Positions 19,791 to 29,186 are shown, counted from the first letter of the stretch. The stretch is 64,000 bases of DNA from an uncultured Oscillospiraceae bacterium (GCA_947589745.1 CANQCS010000008.1:1-64000), one strand, 5' to 3'. Numbers and translations: made by a program. The notes: generated by a model not told the origin, from the letters alone.

Positions 19791-19990
19791 TGTGCCCTGC
19801 GGGGTGCGTGATGGGCCTTCTTTTAACCCACATTCTGTTATACGGGATGCTGGTTCATCGTCTGGTTTGCAGGCCTCCCGGCTGCCACCTGCGGTTGGAA
19901 GTTGGAAGCAGTAAAGGACGGTGCAGGCGACCCACCTGCCAAGCGTGTGCAGGTTATAACAGGGTCCACACGGCCATCGCGGGGCACTAT
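19791..19990 (+). ncRNA. ssrS: 6S RNA (clostridial type)
   Basis: Closing stem gtgccctgcgg...(c)gcggggcac; internal aacccacattctgttatacgggatgc, gcaggttataacagggtccacacggccatcgcggggcac; ~197 nt followed by an AT-rich stretch. Confidence 0.82.
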
Positions 19991-20021
19991 TTTGCGCAAA
20001 AACAGGGATGGTATGATTTAT

Positions 20022-20062
20022 TTTGCGGCCTGTCTGGAACGAATCCAGACGGGCCGCTTTTC
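20022..20062 (+). terminator. Hairpin downstream of the 6S RNA, likely terminator
   Basis: gcggcctgtctgga-acgaa-tccagacgggccgctttt. Confidence 0.65.
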
Positions 20063-20182
20063 GACAGGCAAAACAAGACATCACCGTGAATACCCCGCGC
20101 ATCGGGTTTACATTTTCCCTGCTCACGGCAAGAAAAATGCTCCCAGCAGACGGTCCGCTGGAAGCACTCGGGATCATTTTCG

Positions 20183-20776
20183 TTAACGTATCTTTCGGAA
20201 CAGAAAAATACGCTGCATCTCAACTTCTGACAAATAGGGCGTGGCAAGCTCCTCCGGCAGCGGCACCCTGACCGGACGCCGGATCCCGGGCCTCAGCGCT
20301 ACTCCGTCATCCTCCAGGTCCATCGTGCCCAGCAATTCGTAGTCCTCGTCCAGATGGGCAAGGAACCAATCCTCCGGCCCCTCGGCCACCAGAAGCAAGC
20401 CGCCCTCCTTCAGATAGGGCTTCATCGCCTGCCCCACATCTCCGGCGTAGAAGGAAAGGAGCAGATCAAACTGCGGCAGCTCCGGCGGCCGGTTGTAATC
20501 GCATCCGTAAAAGACAGCCTGCACATCTTCCGGAAACACCTTGTAGTCGCTGACCAGCTCGCCAATGTCTGTATGGTCTTGGAACCACTCCTGCACCCAC
20601 AGCGCCTTGTCCAGATAGCAGACATGGGGGATGAACAGAGATGGGGCAATGTCGTTGGCTGAACCCGGATACAGCGCGGTCTCGATTTGGAATTGTTCCG
20701 CGACGGTCTGGTAACACCAGATGCGGTAATCGCCCACTTCGCTCAGGTAAGCAGGAAGACAAGCCGTGTTGTACAT
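20183..20776 (-). CDS. Hypothetical protein, possible Rossmann/methyltransferase-like fold
   Basis: 197 aa with a central AVFYGCDYNRPPELPQFDLLLSFYAGDVGQAMKPYLKEGGLLLVAEGPEDWFLA; no family recognised with certainty. Confidence 0.6.
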   Translation of the reverse strand: MYNTACLPAYLSEVGDYRIWCYQTVAEQFQIETALYPGSANDIAPSLFIPHVCYLDKALWVQEWFQDHTDIGELVSDYKVFPEDVQAVFYGCDYNRPPELPQFDLLLSFYAGDVGQAMKPYLKEGGLLLVAEGPEDWFLAHLDEDYELLGTMDLEDDGVALRPGIRRPVRVPLPEELATPYLSEVEMQRIFLFRKIR

Positions 20777-20984
20777 GATGACCTCTCCCCTCCCACTCTC
20801 AGGAAACTACGAGCACTTTAGCAGATGAATCCCGGAATGTCAATGCAACTATTATTCAGTTCATTTTTGGTGATTTTTGGCAGCGAAATGGTTTGTTTCG
20901 ATAGAATTAAGTTCAAAAATAAAGAGCTTCCCTTTTGAGGAAACTCTTTGAGCAATCGTTCCTTTCTTCCGTTAAAGCCATGCA

Positions 20985-21078
20985 TCGCTGACGGGTAAGA
21001 AATGCCGGAACCGCAGCGCTTTGGCAGTGATATTAAAGGTTTTTTTGATGCTTTTTCTTTCAGGAAAAAAGTATCAGG
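20985..21078 (-). repeat. Dispersed MITE-like element, copy B (inverted, diverged)
   Basis: gctgacgggtaagaaatgccggaaccgcagcgctttggcagtgatattaaaggtttttttgatgctttttctttcaggaaaaaagtatcagg. Confidence 0.75.
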
Positions 21079-21152
21079 AGGCCGCCTCTTTATCGTTTTT
21101 GAGGGAAGGGCTGAACTGTAAACTCCGCATCTCACACGGGGACAAAAAATCG

Positions 21153-21205
21153 AACCCCCTGACCGGCAGCTTACGTTACCGGTCAGAGGGTTCTTCTTTT
21201 ATGGT
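21153..21205. terminator. Bidirectional-looking hairpin terminator downstream of the PNP operon
   Basis: ccccctgaccgg...ccggtcagaggg with ttcttctttt on + and tcgattttttg on the minus side. Confidence 0.65.
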
Positions 21206-21335
21206 TACTTTACGCAAATGTCAGCCCACTGCGTACTGCACAAATAGCGCTCATTTCCTCATGAAGTCTCTATGGCCCGACCGGCCTCCCGGGGCGCGGT
21301 ACAGCGGGCCAGGGGCCGGTGCGATGCACCGCATA

Positions 21336-22154
21336 TTACGCAATGTCGATCATCAGCCGGAGAAGCCGGGTAAACTCCGCCTTGACCCGGTTCGCGGTCT
21401 CCACCACCTCGCTGTGGTCCAGCGGGGTTGCCTGCATACCAGCTGCAAGATTGGTGATACAGCTGACACCCATGACCTGCAGGCCGCAGTGCCTGGCTGC
21501 GATGGCCTCCGGCACGGTGGACATCCCCACGGCGTCCCCGCCCATGATCCGGGCAAAACGGACCTCCGCCGGGGTCTCATAGCTGGGGCCGCTGAACATG
21601 ACATAGACGCCCTCATCCAGGCGGATGCCCTCCGCCGCGGCAAGAGGCTTCAGCTTCTCCCGGAGTTCCCTGGAGTATACGTCGCTCATGTCCGGGAACC
21701 GGGGACCGAAATCCTCCAGATTGGGCCCGATCAGGGGATTCATGCCGGAATAGTTGATATGGTCCTTCATCAGCATCAGCGTCCCCGCGGGCCAGCCGGG
21801 GTTGACACCACCGGCGGCATTGGTGAGGATCAGCGTCTTTACCCCCAACTTGGCCATGACACGCACCGGCATGACGATCTGCCGCGGCGTATAGCCCTCG
21901 TAATAGTGGATGCGGCCCCGCAGCGCGACGACATACTTTCCCTGGGTGCGGCCAAACACAAAGGCTCCCGTGTGGCCCTCCACCGTGGAGACCGGAAAAC
22001 CGGGAATATCGGAAAACGGGATCACGACGGGGTCCTCCAGCGTATCGCAGAAGTCCCCCAGGCCGCTCCCCAGGATCAGGCCCACGCTGGGGACCGTGTG
22101 GACCAGCGAACGGATGCGGTAAAACGCGCTGCTGATCCCCATTCTCTCTTTCAT
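21336..22154 (-). CDS. Purine-nucleoside phosphorylase
   Basis: VGLILGSGLGDFCDTLEDPVVIPFSDIPGFPVSTVEGHTGAFVFGRTQGKYVVALRGRIHYYEGYTPRQIVMPVRVMAKLGVKTLILTNAAGGVNP...GDAVGMSTVPEAIAARHCGLQVMGVSCITNLAAGM. Confidence 0.97.
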   Translation of the reverse strand: MKERMGISSAFYRIRSLVHTVPSVGLILGSGLGDFCDTLEDPVVIPFSDIPGFPVSTVEGHTGAFVFGRTQGKYVVALRGRIHYYEGYTPRQIVMPVRVMAKLGVKTLILTNAAGGVNPGWPAGTLMLMKDHINYSGMNPLIGPNLEDFGPRFPDMSDVYSRELREKLKPLAAAEGIRLDEGVYVMFSGPSYETPAEVRFARIMGGDAVGMSTVPEAIAARHCGLQVMGVSCITNLAAGMQATPLDHSEVVETANRVKAEFTRLLRLMIDIA

Positions 22155-22159
22155 GCTCT

Positions 22160-23908
22160 TTACGCCTCCTTGTACGTTACCAGCGTCTGTGTCAATGCGT
22201 CCACCATTCCCCGCGTCGTGATGCGGAGTTCCGGGATCACGGGCAGAGCCATAAAGCTCAGCGTCATAAAGGGGTCAATGCCGGTGCCGACCCCGCGCTC
22301 GTGGGCCATCCGCTTGGCCTCCTCCAGCGCGGAGTTGACCTGCTCCAGGGAGTCCTCACTCATAATGCCCGCGATGGATAGCACGACTTCGCTGACAATG
22401 GCCCCCCGGTCCGCCAGCACGATCCCGCCCTGGTTGGAGAGGATGCGGTTCACGGCGGCGGCCATGTCATCGTCGTTGGTCCCCACGACGATGATGTTGT
22501 GGGAGTCGTGGGAGATGCTGGCGGCGACCGCGCCGGAGGACAGCCCGTATCCCTTGATGTAGCCGATCCCGATATGGCCTGTATTTCTGTGCCGCTCCAC
22601 CACTGCGATCTTCAGAATATCCCCGGCAATGTCGATCCCGTTCGCGAAGCCCAGATTCCGGGACACGATCTCGCCGGGCACCAAGCCGAGCATCGCCTTG
22701 GGGGCGTCGGCGCGAAAATCCGACGGAGTGAGCGGAGACGCGTGGAATGTGCTGTGGGCCTTCTCCGCCAGTTCCGGCGCGATCCTCGGAATCTCAAAGG
22801 GCTTTGCGCAGCCGTCCTCCGCCACGAGCCGCCCGTCCTTGAAGACGCTGCGGACGCGCAGCGTCTCCAAATCGTCGACTACCACCATATCCGCCCGGTA
22901 TCCGGGCGCGATGGCACCGGTGCGCTCCATGTGGAAATAGTTGGCCGCGTTCCAGCTGGCCGCCTTGACGGCCAAAATGGGATCGACCCCCGCCGCAATG
23001 GCCCGGCGGATGTGGTGGTCAATGTGTCCCGCCTCCAGCAGGTCGCCTGGGTGCTTGTCGTCGCAGCAGAACATACAGCGGCTGGCGTAGGGATATTTCA
23101 GAAGCGGCAGGAGAGCGTCCAGATTTTTGGCGGCCGTGCCCTCCCGGATCATGATATACTGGCCCAGCTCGATTTTTGCCATCGCGTCCGCCAGATCGCT
23201 GCACTCGTGGTCGGATTGGACGCCCGCGGTGATGTAGGCGTTCAGACCCTTCCCGGAGAGGCCGGGGGCGTGGCCGTCAATGACTTTTCCGCGGACCTGG
23301 GCGGCGGCGATCTTGTCCACCACCCGGGGCGCCGCCTCCACGGTCCCGATATAGTCCATGACCTCCGCGAGTCCCAACACCCTGGGGTGGCGGTAGAACC
23401 CATCCAGGCAGTGGTAGTCCAGCTCGGCGCCGCTTTCGTCCATGGGCGTGGCGGGGACGCAGGAGGGCAGCATGAACTTCACATCCACCGGCAGGCCGCG
23501 GGTGGCCTGGAGCATGTACTCGATCCCGTCCGTGCCCATCACGTTGGCGATCTCATGGGGGTCCGTGACCACGGTGGTCGTGCCGTGGGGCAGCACCGCC
23601 CGCACAAATTCCGCCGGTGACACCAGGGAGCTCTCCAGGTGGATATGGGCGTCGATGAACCCTGGCAGGACGATTTTCCCGGAGAGGTCTATCTCCTCTT
23701 TCCCCTCATAGCTCCCGATGCCCGCGATCTGTCCACCCGCGACAGCGATGTCGCCCCGGCAGATCCGGTCCGTGAATACGTTTACATAGGAGGCGTTCTT
23801 CAGCACCAGGCCGGCGGCCCGGCAGCCCGCGGCGACGCGGATCGCCTCCCGCTTCTCCCCCACCTGCTGAAGCATCCGCTCCGTGTCATTTGTCTGAAAG
23901 ACCGTCAT
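22160..23908 (-). CDS. ade: Adenine deaminase
   Basis: KIVLPGFIDAHIHLESSLVSPAEFVRAVLPHGTTTVVTDPHEIANVMGTDGIEYML...CCDDKHPGDLLEAGHIDHHIRRAIAAGVDP...VVGTNDDDMAAAVNRI. Confidence 0.96.
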   Translation of the reverse strand: MTVFQTNDTERMLQQVGEKREAIRVAAGCRAAGLVLKNASYVNVFTDRICRGDIAVAGGQIAGIGSYEGKEEIDLSGKIVLPGFIDAHIHLESSLVSPAEFVRAVLPHGTTTVVTDPHEIANVMGTDGIEYMLQATRGLPVDVKFMLPSCVPATPMDESGAELDYHCLDGFYRHPRVLGLAEVMDYIGTVEAAPRVVDKIAAAQVRGKVIDGHAPGLSGKGLNAYITAGVQSDHECSDLADAMAKIELGQYIMIREGTAAKNLDALLPLLKYPYASRCMFCCDDKHPGDLLEAGHIDHHIRRAIAAGVDPILAVKAASWNAANYFHMERTGAIAPGYRADMVVVDDLETLRVRSVFKDGRLVAEDGCAKPFEIPRIAPELAEKAHSTFHASPLTPSDFRADAPKAMLGLVPGEIVSRNLGFANGIDIAGDILKIAVVERHRNTGHIGIGYIKGYGLSSGAVAASISHDSHNIIVVGTNDDDMAAAVNRILSNQGGIVLADRGAIVSEVVLSIAGIMSEDSLEQVNSALEEAKRMAHERGVGTGIDPFMTLSFMALPVIPELRITTRGMVDALTQTLVTYKEA

Positions 23909-24999
23909 TTCGTTCCCTCCAGGTCCAGGGCCGCCCGCCGCAGCGCGTCCTCAAAACCGCCCTGCACAATGGTCATGGAGCAGGCGAACATGATGTTGAG
24001 GGGGTAGTCGAAGTTCTCCGCATTGCAGCCGCAGGCGTCCCGGTACTCCCGCGCCGCGCCCAGGTTGGGGACGCGCTCGATCATCCGCCGGGTGTCCGCC
24101 ATGTATCCGTACAGCTTTTTCCCCAGCTGGAAGCCCATGCCGCACTCGAAGGCCGTGTCGCTGTCCGGCTCCCAGCCGTGGAAGTCGTTCAGGTCCGCGA
24201 TCACAATGTCGCAGTTGCGGACATGCTGCTGCTGGCGGTCAAAGATGTGATACGCCTGGGTGTACGGATCATCGGAGGACACCGGCGGTACGCCGGGCGC
24301 CTCGTCCGCCGGTGTAATAGCGTAGAAGCCCAGTTCCCCACAGAGGGCCTTCATCCCCGCGTAGCGCCGGACGGCGTCGGGCGCGTACCGCTCGTGACCG
24401 GCCAGGTACACCACCGGCTTTCCCACATCCCCCAGCGTCCGGCCGGGGACCGGCGCGGCGGGGGGAACGCGTCCGCCCCTCCGTTTCCGCTCCTCCTCGC
24501 GGTCCAGGGCGAAGACCTGGAGGCAGTCGTCGAAGTCGCCCTCCACGATCTTCATGGAGCCCACCACGTTGGGGGAAAAGGGGAGATGGCTGTAAGGCAG
24601 CGGACGCCCCTTTTGGTCATAGAGGACGCCGTCCCGGAGCACCCCGTTCTGGTACTTCCACGCCATGGGCCGCTTGTCCCGGGTGTATCCGTAGCAGTGG
24701 GCTCCCCTGGCATAGGCCATGCCCACCTCGTAGATGCTCCCGCCGTCCACGTCCGCGCCGCGATAGAATTCCAGGTTGCAGAGGATCGCCGTGGAGGCGT
24801 CCATGCACCGGACGCAGTTGTCAAAGATGGCGTCTCCGTTCTTCCGGAGGTCTCGGGGGTCCATCTCGAGCTGCGTGTCGCTGGGCATGGTCACATCGAA
24901 TCCTTTGACCCTGGCCCTGTCCCGCATGACATACCAGCGGGGATATCCGTCCTCGTAGAAGCACATGGGACCCGCAATATAGATGCTTTCCTTCTTCAT
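23905..24999 (-). CDS. Double-domain nucleoside 2-deoxyribosyltransferase-like protein
   Basis: N-half IYIAGPMCFYEDGYPRW...FDNCVRCMDASTAILCNLEF...GGSIYEVGMAYARGAHCYGYTRDKRPM; C-half VVYLAGHERYAPD...HVRNCDIVIADLNDFHGWEPDSDTAFECGMGFQLGKKLYGYMADTRRM. Confidence 0.82.
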   Translation of the reverse strand: MKKESIYIAGPMCFYEDGYPRWYVMRDRARVKGFDVTMPSDTQLEMDPRDLRKNGDAIFDNCVRCMDASTAILCNLEFYRGADVDGGSIYEVGMAYARGAHCYGYTRDKRPMAWKYQNGVLRDGVLYDQKGRPLPYSHLPFSPNVVGSMKIVEGDFDDCLQVFALDREEERKRRGGRVPPAAPVPGRTLGDVGKPVVYLAGHERYAPDAVRRYAGMKALCGELGFYAITPADEAPGVPPVSSDDPYTQAYHIFDRQQQHVRNCDIVIADLNDFHGWEPDSDTAFECGMGFQLGKKLYGYMADTRRMIERVPNLGAAREYRDACGCNAENFDYPLNIMFACSMTIVQGGFEDALRRAALDLEGTK

Positions 25000-25010
25000 T
25001 TGGCCCTCCT

Positions 25011-25958
25011 TTACCGCAGTATCAGCTCGCTCAACAGCGCCAGGAACCGGCTGTAGTCCGCCTTCGCCCCGATGGTGATTCGCGGCAGATGGGTCCAGGC
25101 GTGGTGGTGGCGGCGGTCCAGCACGGTCATGCCCAGCGTAAGACGGCTCTCCGTCTCCACGCCCACATGGCCCTGGATGGTCTCCACCAGGGTCGGGTCG
25201 ATGGCATAGCCCACCGCCATGCAGTCAATGATGGTGGTGTACGCCTCGAACCCGATGCCGTCCGCGTAGCGGATCGCCTGCCGCAGAAAGCGCGCCTCCG
25301 GGCGGGGGCTGTCCGCAAACGACCGGATCTGCTGTTCCGAGAAATTCACATCAAAGTGGGTGGCCACATCCAGCCCCAATGCCACCAGCGGAAGCCCGGA
25401 CTCATAGACGATCTTCGCCGCCTCCGGGTCCACGTAGACGTTCCACTCGCTCTGCGGCGTGTCCCCTGTGGCGTTGGTGAAGGCGTACCGGTTGAGGCCG
25501 AAGGCCCCCGAGATGGCGATGACGCCGGCGAGCTGCTCCGTCAGCTCCGGGGCCTTGGTGATGGCCATGGCCAGATTGCTCATGGGGCCCGTGCAGAGGA
25601 CCGTGACCTCCCCCGGGTTCTCCCGCGCCAGGCGGATGATGATGTCAACAGCGTGCTCGGCGGCGGGGGGCGTGACCGGGTCCGGCAGGAAATTCTCCCC
25701 CTGGCCGTCCCGGCCGTGAGAGAAGGGGTCCGGCGGCGCGGGCCGCACCATGGGATGGGCCATTCCGCCGGCCACGGGGATATCCGTCCGTCCCAGCATC
25801 TCCAGCACCTTCCTGGCGTTGGCGCAGGTCACTGACACCGGGTAATTGCCGCTGACGGCGGTGACCGCCAGCAGCTCCAGGTCCGGGGACTTTGCCGCCA
25901 TGATGATGGCGACGGAGTCGTCCATGCCGGGATCACAATCCAAAATCACTTTTTTCAT
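25011..25958 (-). CDS. Nucleoside hydrolase (IUNH family)
   Basis: MKKVILDCDPGMDDSVAIIMAAKSPDLELLAVTAVSGNYPVSVTCANARKVLEMLGRTDIPVAGG...VTVLCTGPMSNLAMAITKAPEL. Confidence 0.95.
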   Translation of the reverse strand: MKKVILDCDPGMDDSVAIIMAAKSPDLELLAVTAVSGNYPVSVTCANARKVLEMLGRTDIPVAGGMAHPMVRPAPPDPFSHGRDGQGENFLPDPVTPPAAEHAVDIIIRLARENPGEVTVLCTGPMSNLAMAITKAPELTEQLAGVIAISGAFGLNRYAFTNATGDTPQSEWNVYVDPEAAKIVYESGLPLVALGLDVATHFDVNFSEQQIRSFADSPRPEARFLRQAIRYADGIGFEAYTTIIDCMAVGYAIDPTLVETIQGHVGVETESRLTLGMTVLDRRHHHAWTHLPRITIGAKADYSRFLALLSELILR

Positions 25959-25988
25959 ACGGCACCTCTCCCTATCCCCGCGGCCCGC

Positions 25989-26393
25989 TCAGTCCGCGTG
26001 GAGCTTGACAAAGTATTCCCGGTTCCGGGGACCGTCAAATTCCAGAAAATAGATTCCCTGGGAGTGGCCCAGCAGCAGCTTCCCCTCGTGGATAGGCAGC
26101 GTCATGTTGACGCCGATGAGGGAGGACTTCACATGGCCCGCCGCGTCTTGGGGCGTGTCGTGTTGGTGCTTGAAGTCAATGCGGGTGGGGATCAGGCGGC
26201 AGATCTCGTCCTGAAGGTCGAGAAATCCGTTGGGGTCCCAGAAGGAGGTAATGGTGAGCCCCGCGGTGGTGTGGGGCGTGCAGACGATGCAGACCCCCTC
26301 CTGTATCCCGCTCTCGGCGACGAGGGACTTGATGTTGTCTGTGAGAGGGACCACGTCCCTCTCCTGGGTCTTGATCTTAAAGTTTTTCAGCAT
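25989..26393 (-). CDS. YjbQ family protein (UPF0047)
   Basis: FKIKTQERDVVPLTDNIKSLVAESGIQEGVCIVCTPHTTAGLTIT...HVKSSLIGVNMTLPIHEGKLLLGHSQGIYFLEFDGPRNREYFVKLHAD. Confidence 0.92.
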   Translation of the reverse strand: MLKNFKIKTQERDVVPLTDNIKSLVAESGIQEGVCIVCTPHTTAGLTITSFWDPNGFLDLQDEICRLIPTRIDFKHQHDTPQDAAGHVKSSLIGVNMTLPIHEGKLLLGHSQGIYFLEFDGPRNREYFVKLHAD

Positions 26394-26425
26394 TTTTCTA
26401 CCTCATACTCTTTCCAGAAAACGTA

Positions 26426-27565
26426 TCACATGACGATCATTTCGCTCTGGGTGATGCCTCTGCCGCCCTGGGCGAAGCTCCAGGGCCCCTTGCAGCCTCT
26501 CCCGTTCTCTTCTCCCAGGAACTCGCCCAGATATCCGGCCAGCAGGCACAGGGGAGAAAACTGGGTCAGCAGCCCGCTCTGAACGTGATCCGTAGCGGGT
26601 GTCACCACGGTGGGCAGGGCCAGGTCGGAAAAGGACGCCTTGCCGGAGGTCACCAGCAGGAACGGGCGGCCCATGTCGCGGGCGGCGTGGACCGCCAGCT
26701 CTCGGGCCCGGCTGAGGGCGGGACTGTCCCCTTGGCACACCAGGACGGTACCGATCCTGTCCACACGGCGCAGGAAGAAATTCAGGTGGAGCCACTCCTC
26801 CGTGTTGACCGACATGGCGTACTTCCCGCAGGCCTCGTAAATTTTCGCCTGGCCGAACCACGCGGAGGCGTAGTCGGGGCCGGCGCCGATAAAGTCAAAG
26901 GCCTCCAGGTCCTTCCAGGAATCCGCCAGCGCTTTCATCTGACCATCCATAGCGGGCAGGCACTCCTCCAGGGCGTCCGCCTGCCGGAGCAGGTCGTACC
27001 GGTAGTCCATCGCCTGGTCCATGGTGTAGCGTCCCCGCACCTCGCCGATGCGGATGGCCAGCAGCAGCAGCGCCAGCAGGGCCACCAGATAGGACCGGGT
27101 GCCGGGGGCGCTCTCAAAAGGCGGCACCGCGAGGGGCAGGATGCGGGTGACGCTCCGGCCCAGCAGCGACTCCGGCTTCCCCGTCACCCCTAGGGCAAAG
27201 GCCCCGTGCTTCACCGCCCGCTGGATCGCCTCCGCCACCCGGACCACGCCGCCGGAGTTGCTGACGGCGATCACCAGCGGGTTCTGAGGGGCAAAGCCCA
27301 GCTGCTTCTCGCTGTAATAGCGGCTGAGCTCGATGGCCGGGACTACCTCGGTGGGGATGCCGGTCAGGGACTCGAAGCAGTACCGGACGGCCATGGAGGC
27401 CGCGTGGGAGTCCCCGCACCCCGTCAGCACGATCCGCTGTACGGAGAATATCTCCGGCGTGGTCAGGACCTTCCGGCACTTGGGCTCCAGATCGGCGTAC
27501 TGGTCCCGAAGCAGCTGGGGAAGGCTCCACACCTGCCGGCACATCGCGTTGCTTACTTCTTTCAT
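26426..27565 (-). CDS. SIS-domain sugar-phosphate isomerase/deglycase-like protein
   Basis: VQRIVLTGCGDSHAASMAVRYCFESLTGIPTEVVPAIELSRYYSE...NPLVIAVSNSGGVVRVAEAIQRAVKHGAFALGVTG; start trimmed to MKEVSNAMCRQVWSLPQ. Confidence 0.88.
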   Translation of the reverse strand: MKEVSNAMCRQVWSLPQLLRDQYADLEPKCRKVLTTPEIFSVQRIVLTGCGDSHAASMAVRYCFESLTGIPTEVVPAIELSRYYSEKQLGFAPQNPLVIAVSNSGGVVRVAEAIQRAVKHGAFALGVTGKPESLLGRSVTRILPLAVPPFESAPGTRSYLVALLALLLLAIRIGEVRGRYTMDQAMDYRYDLLRQADALEECLPAMDGQMKALADSWKDLEAFDFIGAGPDYASAWFGQAKIYEACGKYAMSVNTEEWLHLNFFLRRVDRIGTVLVCQGDSPALSRARELAVHAARDMGRPFLLVTSGKASFSDLALPTVVTPATDHVQSGLLTQFSPLCLLAGYLGEFLGEENGRGCKGPWSFAQGGRGITQSEMIVM

Positions 27566-27632
27566 GGAATCACTCCTTTTCTTTGATGGCAGGCCGCTGC
27601 GCGGCTTTTGAAAGAAATTGTTCACTGCCTGA

Positions 27633-27661
27633 TTGACAGATAACAGGCAAACTGGTATGAT
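27633..27661 (+). promoter_or_regulatory. Promoter of the GntR/UTRA gene
   Basis: TTGACA - 17 nt - TATGAT. Confidence 0.8.
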
Positions 27662-27678
27662 ATGACTAGATGTAATAT

Positions 27679-27690
27679 TGTATAGACAAT
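27679..27690. promoter_or_regulatory. Putative GntR operator (TTGTATAGACAA)
   Basis: Short inverted repeat TTGT-N4-ACAA just downstream of the GntR promoter; a related motif occurs at the ABC operon promoter. Confidence 0.5.
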
Positions 27691-27701
27691 AAGCGAGGTG
27701 A

Positions 27702-28469
27702 TTGTCCATGACGTCTTTTACCTATCGGGAGGCAATCGATCGGACCTCACCCATCCCCGTTTACCTGCAGATCGCCAACGACATGACCCGGCGGATCGCG
27801 GATGAGGAGTGGCGGATCGGCGACCAGATCATGCCTGAGATCACACTGTCAGAGCTGTATGACTCCAGCCGCGTGACGATGCGGCAGGCCCTCGCCCGCC
27901 TGGAGGAGGACGGCCTCATCAGCCGGAAGCGGGGCGGACGGGCCGTGGTGACTGCGAGGCCCCGGTACATGGTCCAGGAGCTGCAATTCCCGGGGCCGGA
28001 AAACAAGCTGCCGCTGGTGAATCCCACCCAGCAGGTCGTCTCTACCCACATTCAGATCATGGAGCTGGACGCCCCTGCACGAAAGGCGGCCAAAATGCTG
28101 GACCTGCAGGAGGATGCCCCCCTCATCTATCTGGAGCGCTATTTTGAAAACGACGAGCAGGTCGTGGGCATCAACCGGGCCTGGTTCCCCAAGAAGCTGT
28201 TCCCGGACCTGGCGGAGCTGGGTCTGGAAAACCGAAGCATTTCTACCACGCTGCGCAGCCGGTACGGCTGCGGCTCCGCCACGGTGGAGAACTACATCGC
28301 CGCCATCACGCTGGACGCCCACTATGCCCGGATCCTGGGGGTGCCATACGGCTCCCCCGCCCTCCGGATCGACTCCGTCCACTCCAGCGAGAAGGGGCAG
28401 CCCATCGAGTTTGCCAGTACCATCTGGAACGGGCAGAACGCCCAGTTCCATCTGGTGGTGTCCAAGTAG
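27702..28469 (+). CDS. GntR-family transcriptional regulator with UTRA domain (start TTG 27702 or ATG 27708)
   Basis: TSPIPVYLQIANDMTRRIADEEWRIGDQIMPEITLSELYDSSRVTMRQALARLEEDGLISRKRGGRAVV..., UTRA-like C-terminus. Confidence 0.93.
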   Translation: MSMTSFTYREAIDRTSPIPVYLQIANDMTRRIADEEWRIGDQIMPEITLSELYDSSRVTMRQALARLEEDGLISRKRGGRAVVTARPRYMVQELQFPGPENKLPLVNPTQQVVSTHIQIMELDAPARKAAKMLDLQEDAPLIYLERYFENDEQVVGINRAWFPKKLFPDLAELGLENRSISTTLRSRYGCGSATVENYIAAITLDAHYARILGVPYGSPALRIDSVHSSEKGQPIEFASTIWNGQNAQFHLVVSK

Positions 28470-28474
28470 CTCCG

Positions 28475-29173
28475 CTACCTGTCCTCCAGGAAAAACATGA
28501 CACAGCCGTCCTCTCTCAGTTTCATCAGGGCCTGCTGCAGCTCCGGGCCCTCCTCATAGGCACAGGAGACGCACAGTCCCACATGGCCCGCCAGGCCCGT
28601 CCTGGCGGGTTTTACTTCGATTTCCTCCACGTTCCGCGCCGAGAGATCGTCCAGGACCTGGGTGAACCGCTGCTCGTCGGGGCTCTCCAGGTACAGCCGC
28701 TGCTTGGGGCCGCTCCGGTCCTTGGTTTTGACGATGCGGTTGATCCACGTCATGGTCAGAATGACCATCCCGCCTCCCAGGACCGCGCCAAGATAGAAGC
28801 CGATGCCGATGGCCAGGCCGACGGAGGCCGTGGCCCACAGCCCCGCCGCCGTGGTCAGGCCGGTAATGCGGTGCTCGCTCCTGGTGAGGATGGTCCCCAC
28901 CCCCAGAAAGCCGATCCCGGAGACCACCTGTGCGCCGATGCGGGTGGGGTCCCCGGAGAGGCCCAGGATCTCCACGCTGTAGATGCCCACCATGATGGCT
29001 AGGGCGGAGCCGAGACAGACCAGCGCGTGGGTCCGCAGTCCCGCCGCCCTGCCCTGGCGTCCCCGGTTCAGGCCGATCAGGCCGCCCAGGAACACAGCCA
29101 GCAGAATGCGCACCACGGCGGAGACCGGGGTCAGATCCCGGAGTATCTGCACAAGCTGTTCCACTGCCCCCAC
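28475..29173 (-). CDS. MgtC/SapB family membrane protein (start uncertain)
   Basis: VVRILLAVFLGGLIGLNRGRQGRAAGLRTHALVCLGSALAIMVGIYSVEILGLSGDPTRIGAQVVSGIGFLGVGTILTRSEHRITGLTTAAGLWATASVGLAIGIGFY; ORF-track start lies inside repeat copy C. Confidence 0.88.
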   Translation of the reverse strand: MGAVEQLVQILRDLTPVSAVVRILLAVFLGGLIGLNRGRQGRAAGLRTHALVCLGSALAIMVGIYSVEILGLSGDPTRIGAQVVSGIGFLGVGTILTRSEHRITGLTTAAGLWATASVGLAIGIGFYLGAVLGGGMVILTMTWINRIVKTKDRSGPKQRLYLESPDEQRFTQVLDDLSARNVEEIEVKPARTGLAGHVGLCVSCAYEEGPELQQALMKLREDGCVMFFLEDR

Positions 29174-29186
29174 TCCCCCTCTCTCA

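Noticed and set aside
26403-26861. 152-aa minus ORF and similar frames within the SIS gene
   Set aside because: Alternative frame of the SIS-domain coding region
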